Of a stretch of DNA of 64,000 bases, positions 59,505-64,000 are shown in pieces. The stretch is taken from positions 372,001-436,000 of the forward strand of contig NZ_SBIT01000002.1 in NCBI RefSeq assembly GCF_004765785.1, read 5' to 3'. Each line of letters begins with the position of its first letter. Position 1 is the stretch's first letter. The notes under the pieces were generated by a model, which was given only the letters and a program-made list of their open reading frames with translations, ran no database searches and was not told where the DNA came from. This DNA comes from Halorussus ruber. GTDB taxonomy: Archaea; Halobacteriota; Halobacteria; Halobacteriales; Haladaptataceae. The position numbers and the translations under genes were made by a program.

Positions 59505-60644
59505 ATGTCAGAAGAGGTCAAGAAAGGGTTGGAGGGCGTCGTCGTCGCAGAATCAGCACTCAGCTTCATCAATGGCGACGAGGGTCGTCTGATTTACCGC
59601 GGCTACGAGATCGAAGACCTCGCGCAGAAGGCGAGCTACGAGGAAGTGCTGTATCTGCTCTGGCACGGCGAACTCCCCACCGAGGACGAGCTCGCCGACT
59701 TCTCCGAGTCGATGGCCGCCGAGCGCCAACTCGACGAGGACGTTCTCGACACGGTCCGGAAACTCGCCGAGGCCGACGAGGAGCCGATGGCCGCGCTCCG
59801 GACCGCGGTGTCGATGCTCTCGGCCTACGACGCCGACGACTCGTCGTCCGAGCCGACCGACCGCGAGGTCAACCTCCGGAAGGGCCAGCGCATCACCGCG
59901 AAGATCCCGACCATCGTCGCGGCGTTCAAGCGCATCCGGAACGGGAACGACCCGGTCGAACCCCGCGAGGACCTCGGCCACGCCGAGAACTTCCTCTACA
60001 TGCTCAACGACGAGCAACCCGACGAAGTGCTGGCCGAGACGTTCGACATGGCGCTGGTCCTCCACGCCGACCACGGCCTGAACGCCTCGACGTTCTCCTC
60101 GATGGTGACCTCCTCGACGCTCTCGGACCTCCACAGCGCCATCACGAGCGCGGTCGGCACCCTCGCCGGACCGCTCCACGGCGGCGCGAACGCCAACGTG
60201 ATGAAGATGCTCAAGGAACTCGACGAGAGCGGCAAGGACGCCAAGACGTGGGTCGACGACGCCCTCGACCGCGGCGAGCGCATCATGGGCTTCGGCCACC
60301 GCGTCTACAACGTCAAGGACCCCCGCGCGAAGATTCTCGGCGAGAAGAGTGAGGAACTCGGCGAGGCCGCGGGCGACACCAAGTGGTACGAGATGTCGGT
60401 CGAAATCGAGGAGTACATGAAAAACGAGAAGGGGCTGGCCCCGAACGTGGACTTCTACTCCGCCTCGACCTACTACCAGATGGGCATCCCCATCGACCTC
60501 TACACTCCCATCTTCGCCATGTCCCGCGTCGGCGGGTGGATCGGCCACGTCCTCGAGCAGTACGAGGACAACCGCCTGATTCGGCCGCGCGCGAAGTACA
60601 CCGGGTCGAAGCAGGAGAACTGGGTCCCCATCGAAGAGCGGTAA
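59505..60644 (+). CDS. gltA: Citrate synthase
   Basis: Condenses oxaloacetate and acetyl-CoA to citrate. A 379-residue archaeal-type enzyme. The N-terminal segment GLEGVVVAESALSFINGDEGRLIYRGYEIEDLA is standard. The catalytic His residues lie in LHADHGLNASTFSS and GPLHGGANANVM, and in MGFGHRVYNVKDPRA with the oxaloacetate Arg. The catalytic Asp lies in NVDFYSASTYYQMGIP. No gene of the cycle is adjacent. A TATA-like gataatgc lies about 33 bases before the ATG. Confidence 0.96.
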   Translation: MSEEVKKGLEGVVVAESALSFINGDEGRLIYRGYEIEDLAQKASYEEVLYLLWHGELPTEDELADFSESMAAERQLDEDVLDTVRKLAEADEEPMAALRTAVSMLSAYDADDSSSEPTDREVNLRKGQRITAKIPTIVAAFKRIRNGNDPVEPREDLGHAENFLYMLNDEQPDEVLAETFDMALVLHADHGLNASTFSSMVTSSTLSDLHSAITSAVGTLAGPLHGGANANVMKMLKELDESGKDAKTWVDDALDRGERIMGFGHRVYNVKDPRAKILGEKSEELGEAAGDTKWYEMSVEIEEYMKNEKGLAPNVDFYSASTYYQMGIPIDLYTPIFAMSRVGGWIGHVLEQYEDNRLIRPRAKYTGSKQENWVPIEER

Positions 60645-60895
60645 ATAGAACGCCTGTTTTCGATTCTCTTTTGCTTAGTCGTTCAGCTCTGAGTACCCGT
60701 CAACTGATTCTCAGCAATACTGTTCCGACTCCTCCGGGAATCCGTGGAAGAGTACTTTCATCGATTCAGAAAGACGATTCCGCTGGCTTTCGGGGAGCCA
60801 GCACCCCACTACACCAACTGCATTCGTGACTATATCGCCTACAAATGTAAATTGTCGGGTAGAGAAATGAGAAACGTCTCTATCGCTACGAATAG

Positions 60896-60982
60896 CTACT
60901 CCGAGTCGTCGTCATCCGACTTCCGTTTTTCCACGAAGTTGATTTCGTATCCTTCGTCGGAGTCCTCTTCTTCATCAGCCAT
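60896..60982 (-). CDS. Tiny acidic protein, 28 residues
   Basis: Reads MADEEEDSDEGYEINFVEKRKSDDDDSE: an acidic run, then EINFVEKRK, then a second acidic run. It begins nine bases after the stop codon of the four-TM gene upstream on the same strand, so the two would be on one transcript. It is below usual annotation limits. The EINFVEKRK core flanked by acidic runs could be a protein-interaction peptide. Confidence rests on spacing and residue pattern only. Confidence 0.4.
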   Translation of the reverse strand: MADEEEDSDEGYEINFVEKRKSDDDDSE

Positions 60983-60991
60983 GTTCACATT

Positions 60992-61567
60992 TCAGTCGTC
61001 GTTATACAAGTATCTTCCGTAGGATAGAGAAACTACGACCAGTAAAACAATCACGTAGTCCAACGACGGCGGGAAGTTCCGAATTATCGTCCGCGGAACG
61101 AGCGCGGCAAAGAGAAGAATTGCCGCCGCGGAAGACCATAATGCGTTTCGGAAGTGCTTGACCTCAGTATCGTACGAAGACTTAGAATACTCGACCATTT
61201 TCTGGAAGGCAATCATGAGATTGCGATAATGCTCGACTCGGCCTCCCTCTTCTTCCACAAGCCGGTCGATTTGGTCTGCCGCTCCCGAACCGATACCATT
61301 CGTGAACTTGCGGGGGCGATATACTTGGAGACAACAGCCAAGGGAAAGTAGTAGTGCCCCAGTTCCGGCAAGTACTAACGGAACACCGGTTATTTGCTGC
61401 GAGAGACTTGTCGCTGAAACCACGATACTAACCGCAAGAATGTCGATTTTGGCTAGGTCTATCGCTCGTTGATTGAGTTGGTGTTGGTCCGACAGCTGGT
61501 TCTCAACTGTGTTCTGAAGTTCCTCGTACCCGGTTCGATAGATTTCCGATTTCTCGTCGTCGTTCAT
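60992..61567 (-). CDS. Four-TM protein with 2TM + cytosolic + 2TM layout
   Basis: A 191-residue protein. The N-terminal amphipathic part (YEELQNTVENQLSDQHQLNQRAIDLAKIDILAV) leads into helix 1 (ILAVSIVVSATSL) and helix 2 (VPLVLAGTGALLLSLGCCL). A cytosolic loop of about 60 residues follows (RPRKFTNGIGSGAADQIDRLVEEEGGRVEHYRNLMIAFQKMVEYSKSSYD), then helix 3 (ALWSSAAAILLFAALV) and helix 4 (LDYVIVLLVVVSLSYG). The layout and the D-x-x-K-I-D at the entry of helix 1 resemble SLATT and Pycsar-type membrane effectors of defence systems, but no cyclase or nucleotide sensor is adjacent. Low GC. A tiny acidic gene follows nine bases later. Confidence 0.55.
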   Translation of the reverse strand: MNDDEKSEIYRTGYEELQNTVENQLSDQHQLNQRAIDLAKIDILAVSIVVSATSLSQQITGVPLVLAGTGALLLSLGCCLQVYRPRKFTNGIGSGAADQIDRLVEEEGGRVEHYRNLMIAFQKMVEYSKSSYDTEVKHFRNALWSSAAAILLFAALVPRTIIRNFPPSLDYVIVLLVVVSLSYGRYLYNDD

Positions 61568-61659
61568 CCGTAGTAGTCTCTGAACACGACATGCTTCGTT
61601 GCTGAACGCACTAACCCGATATTTGATAAATCTGCATCAGTATAGTTAAAATTGACTAT

Positions 61660-63108
61660 TTATGCATCCTCCACACTCCCCCGCTCCTCCATCATCTCGG
61701 CCGCCTTGTCGGCCCATCCACCCCACCGGAACCCCGCTGCGACCACCAGCAACGCCCACGCGAAGTACAACACGATGCCCGCGTAGACCGCCTCGACGCC
61801 CCATCCGAGGCGCACGCCGAGGAGCCACGGAAACCCGACCATGAAACCGAACATCCCGGTGGTCCGGGCGACGAAGGGCGTCCGGGTGTCGCTTCCGCCC
61901 TGCAAAGCCCCCGAGAGGACGACGTAGAGGACGAGGAGGGGCGAGGCCAGACCGTAGACCCGAGCGAAGTCCACGGCGTAGTCGAGGGTCGCGGGGTCGT
62001 CGGTGAACAGGCGAACGAACCACTCCGCGCCGAAGAAGAGCGCGAGGCCGATGGTGCCGACCGTTACGAGGCCGAGTGCCGAACTCGCCCAGCCGTCGAA
62101 CCGGGCGCGGTCCGGGTCGCCTTCGCCGAGCGCCTGCCCGACGACGACGCTGGCGGCGACGTGGTAGCCCCGCGAGAGGGGACTCGTGACCTGCTGGTGC
62201 ATCCGGCGACCGATTTGGTAGGCGGCGTTGACCTCGGTGCCGAACGCGAGTAGGATGGAGTTGAAGGGGAACTCGGCGATGGTCGCCGCGAGGCCCTCGG
62301 CGATTCGAGGCGCGCTGACCGACAGCAGTTGCTTGGCGATGGTGGGGCTGGTCGGCCGGGCGAAGGAGGCGTCGGCCCATGGTCCGTGAATAGCCGCCAG
62401 CAGTGCGACCGCGGTGAACAGGTTGCCGAACGCGGTGGCGACGCCGATGCCGACGATTTCCCACCGCGGGAAGGGACCGACGCCGAGGCCGAGCGCAATC
62501 GTCCCACCGATGTTGAGGAGGTTCGAGACGACGTTGACGTACATCGGCGTCCGGGTGTCGCCGGTTCCCTGAAGCGAGCGGGCGGCGATGAGTGCGACGT
62601 GTCTGGCAGGCGCGGTAGCGAAGATGACCGCGAGGTAGGTGCCACCCATCTCGGCGACGTTTTCTGGTGCGCCGAGGAGGGCGATGGCGTCCGTGCCAGC
62701 GAGAAAGCCGAACAGGACGAACGGAATCCCCGCCAGAGTCCCGACGAGGAGGGCCTGCGTGATGGCCTCGTCGCGGTTCGCGGTGGCCTTGGTTCCTGTG
62801 TCGTCGGCGTCTCCTCGGGCCTGCTCCGACGCGCCGGTGTCCTGACTCGACAGGGCGATGGCTCCGCTTCCGAGGCCGAGACCGATGCGGAGCGGGAGGC
62901 GGGCGAACAGGTCGGCGAGGCCGATGGCCGCGACCGCGGCGGGCGAGAACAGGCCGGTCACCACGATGTCGGTGGTCCGCATCAGCGTGCGGAGGACCTG
63001 CTCGGCCATCACGGGCCACGACAGCGAGAGGACGCGCCGCCAGACCGCGAACAGGCGAGTACGGACGGACTCGGCCCGGCTAGTCTCGCCTCGGCTGGAC
63101 TCGGCCAT
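61660..63108 (-). CDS. MATE-family efflux transporter
   Basis: A 482-residue membrane protein of 12 helices, a drug/sodium or drug/proton exporter. LSWPVMAEQVLRTLMRTTDIVVTGLFSPAAVAAIGLADLFARL is the N-terminal lobe entry. AARSLQGTGDTRTPMYVNVVSNLLNIGGTIAL and LSGALQGGSDTRTPFVARTTGMFGFMV are the paired helix-5/helix-11 signatures of the two lobes. A hydrophilic insertion (about 90-115, DTGASEQARGDADDTGTKATANRDEA) sits in a loop. The start ATG at 63108 gives a Ser/Arg-rich cytoplasmic tail. Confidence 0.93.
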   Translation of the reverse strand: MAESSRGETSRAESVRTRLFAVWRRVLSLSWPVMAEQVLRTLMRTTDIVVTGLFSPAAVAAIGLADLFARLPLRIGLGLGSGAIALSSQDTGASEQARGDADDTGTKATANRDEAITQALLVGTLAGIPFVLFGFLAGTDAIALLGAPENVAEMGGTYLAVIFATAPARHVALIAARSLQGTGDTRTPMYVNVVSNLLNIGGTIALGLGVGPFPRWEIVGIGVATAFGNLFTAVALLAAIHGPWADASFARPTSPTIAKQLLSVSAPRIAEGLAATIAEFPFNSILLAFGTEVNAAYQIGRRMHQQVTSPLSRGYHVAASVVVGQALGEGDPDRARFDGWASSALGLVTVGTIGLALFFGAEWFVRLFTDDPATLDYAVDFARVYGLASPLLVLYVVLSGALQGGSDTRTPFVARTTGMFGFMVGFPWLLGVRLGWGVEAVYAGIVLYFAWALLVVAAGFRWGGWADKAAEMMEERGSVEDA

Positions 63109-63435
63109 GCGTGGTTCGCTCGTGCGACGGAATCGGGTTTAGTGTATCGGAAATCGTGAGTGGATCGGCCGTCAGCTTTACGTCAGACATCTCCGTGTGC
63201 CATCCGTCAGACATCGGTCCGACCCCGACGCATTCCTGCGGTTCTACTTTCACTCCGTCCACGGTGGCTTTAAGTGTCTGCCGTGACAGCGTCTAAGTGC
63301 GCGTCACACGCTTCGCGCCCACTTCCCCCTTTCCCCCTGTTCCAACTTCGGTAGCGACGGCTATCGCCTGTGGCAGTCGTGGTCGTCACGACTGTTTGGT
63401 AAACTGTTAATGAGGCACCGCGATTAGTTCGAGCC
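63109..63435. other. Intergenic region before ilvA
   Basis: 327 bases between divergent genes, without a credible CDS. A plus-strand frame at 63111-63296 (61 residues) has atypical composition and is probably chance. The TATA-like tgttaatg at 63405-63412 lies 28 bases before the ilvA start. No RNA gene seen. Confidence 0.45.
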
Positions 63436-64000
63436 ATGATAGAACTCTCGGACGTTCTCGACGCTCGGGTGCGAGTCGAGGAGACGGCCCGGCGGACGCC
63501 GCTGGACTACACCCACACGTTCTCGGACATGACAGGGGCAGAGATGCACCTGAAGCTGGAGACCTTCCAGCGCACCGGGTCGTTCAAGATTCGGGGCGCG
63601 ACGAACCGCGTCAAGACGCTTTCGGACGACGAGAAATCTGCGGGCGTCGTCACGGCGAGTGCGGGCAACCACGCGCAGGGCGTGGCGCTGGCGGCGACCA
63701 AGAGCGGCGTGGACTCGAAAATCGTGATGCCGGAGAACGCGCCCATCTCGAAAATCAAGGCGACCCGCGACTACGGCGCGACGGTGGTCCTCCACGGCGA
63801 CGACTACGACGAGGCCGCCGAGAAGGCCCACGAACTCGAAGCCGAGGAGGGCCGGACCTACGTCCACGCCTTCGACGACGACATGGTGATGGCCGGGCAG
63901 GGCACCATCGGGCTGGAAATCATCGAGGACCTTCCGGAGGTCGAGACGGTCGTGGTCCCCATCGGCGGGGGCGGCCTCATCGCTGGCGTCGCCACCGCCA
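63436..64000 (+). CDS. ilvA: Threonine ammonia-lyase (threonine dehydratase), N-terminal part
   Basis: PLP enzyme that converts threonine to 2-oxobutanoate, the first step of isoleucine synthesis or threonine breakdown. The gene runs off the end of the window after 188 codons. The PLP lysine is K51 in ETFQRTGSFKIRGATNRV. SAGNHAQGVALAA binds the PLP phosphate region, and VVPIGGGGLIAGVATA is the glycine-rich loop. The start MIELSDVLDARVRVEETARRTPL is typical, and a TATA box lies 28 bases upstream. Whether a C-terminal ACT domain is present cannot be seen. Confidence 0.94.
   Translation, partial: MIELSDVLDARVRVEETARRTPLDYTHTFSDMTGAEMHLKLETFQRTGSFKIRGATNRVKTLSDDEKSAGVVTASAGNHAQGVALAATKSGVDSKIVMPENAPISKIKATRDYGATVVLHGDDYDEAAEKAHELEAEEGRTYVHAFDDDMVMAGQGTIGLEIIEDLPEVETVVVPIGGGGLIAGVATA

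Overview
The window is chromosomal DNA of a halophilic archaeon (class Halobacteria). The evidence is a high-GC coding background with strongly acidic proteins, a set of archaeal core genes (aRF1, Taw1, TiaS, CTP-dependent riboflavin kinase, CDP-archaeol synthase, GfcR), Tat-type export signals and many promoters with a TATA box about 27 bases before the start codon, as expected for leaderless haloarchaeal transcripts. The genus cannot be fixed from the sequence alone. Both ends are cut: the window opens inside etfA and closes inside ilvA. I found no rRNA or tRNA gene and no CRISPR array.

Layout. 1-5.7 kb: etfA end, a Fic/Doc-like orphan, a short polyprenyl synthase, a DUF373 membrane protein, a membrane GAF-like protein with a small acidic protein, and an unusual radical SAM protein. 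5.7-7.9 kb: a single-gene IS200/IS605-type element carrying an apparently intact TnpB, flanked by a truncated gene. 7.9-20.1 kb: aRF1, a MinD-like ATPase with a very long acidic tail, a DUF433/DUF5615 toxin-antitoxin pair, argS, a Tat-exported transglutaminase-like surface protein, an NhaC antiporter and Taw1. 20.1-25 kb: a low-GC divergent regulator/unknown-enzyme pair, a cupin, ribK-ribB, and a low-GC stretch with two related tiny membrane proteins. 25-36 kb: aminotransferases, DUF502, a small low-GC locus (TumE-like protein, structured spacer, winged helix), proline dehydrogenase, carS, an HxlR regulator, pyrE, gfcR and a purine permease. 36-43.4 kb: a beta-propeller sulfotransferase-like protein, a peroxiredoxin and a compact sulfide/persulfide cluster. 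43.6-52 kb: glutaredoxin, prolyl oligopeptidase, a zinc-ribbon/membrane pair, a COG1395 regulator, tiaS, a threonine-synthase paralogue and a deacylase. 52-64 kb: PiT phosphate transporter, two MFS carriers, an SMR transporter, a PhoU/TrkA_C protein, citrate synthase, a four-TM protein with a tiny acidic partner, a MATE exporter and ilvA.

How genes work together. The clearest functional unit is at 38.7-43.4 kb: a sulfide:quinone oxidoreductase, a DUF1641 protein, a winged-helix/rhodanese fusion and a divergently read rhodanese/metallo-beta-lactamase protein. Together they can oxidise sulfide to persulfide and then to sulfite or thiosulfate, with a possible built-in sulfur-sensing regulator. 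ribK-ribB form an overlapping riboflavin/FMN operon. The accessory genes sit in short AT-richer islets (0.4-1.2, 3.5-4.6, 20.1-22.1, 24.1-25.0, 28.3-29.5, 46.6-47.4 and 60.7-61.6 kb) between core genes. The most novel-looking loci are the divergent pair at 20.1-22.1 kb, the TumE-like/structured-spacer/winged-helix locus at 28.4-29.4 kb and the four-TM/tiny acidic protein operon at 60.9-61.6 kb.
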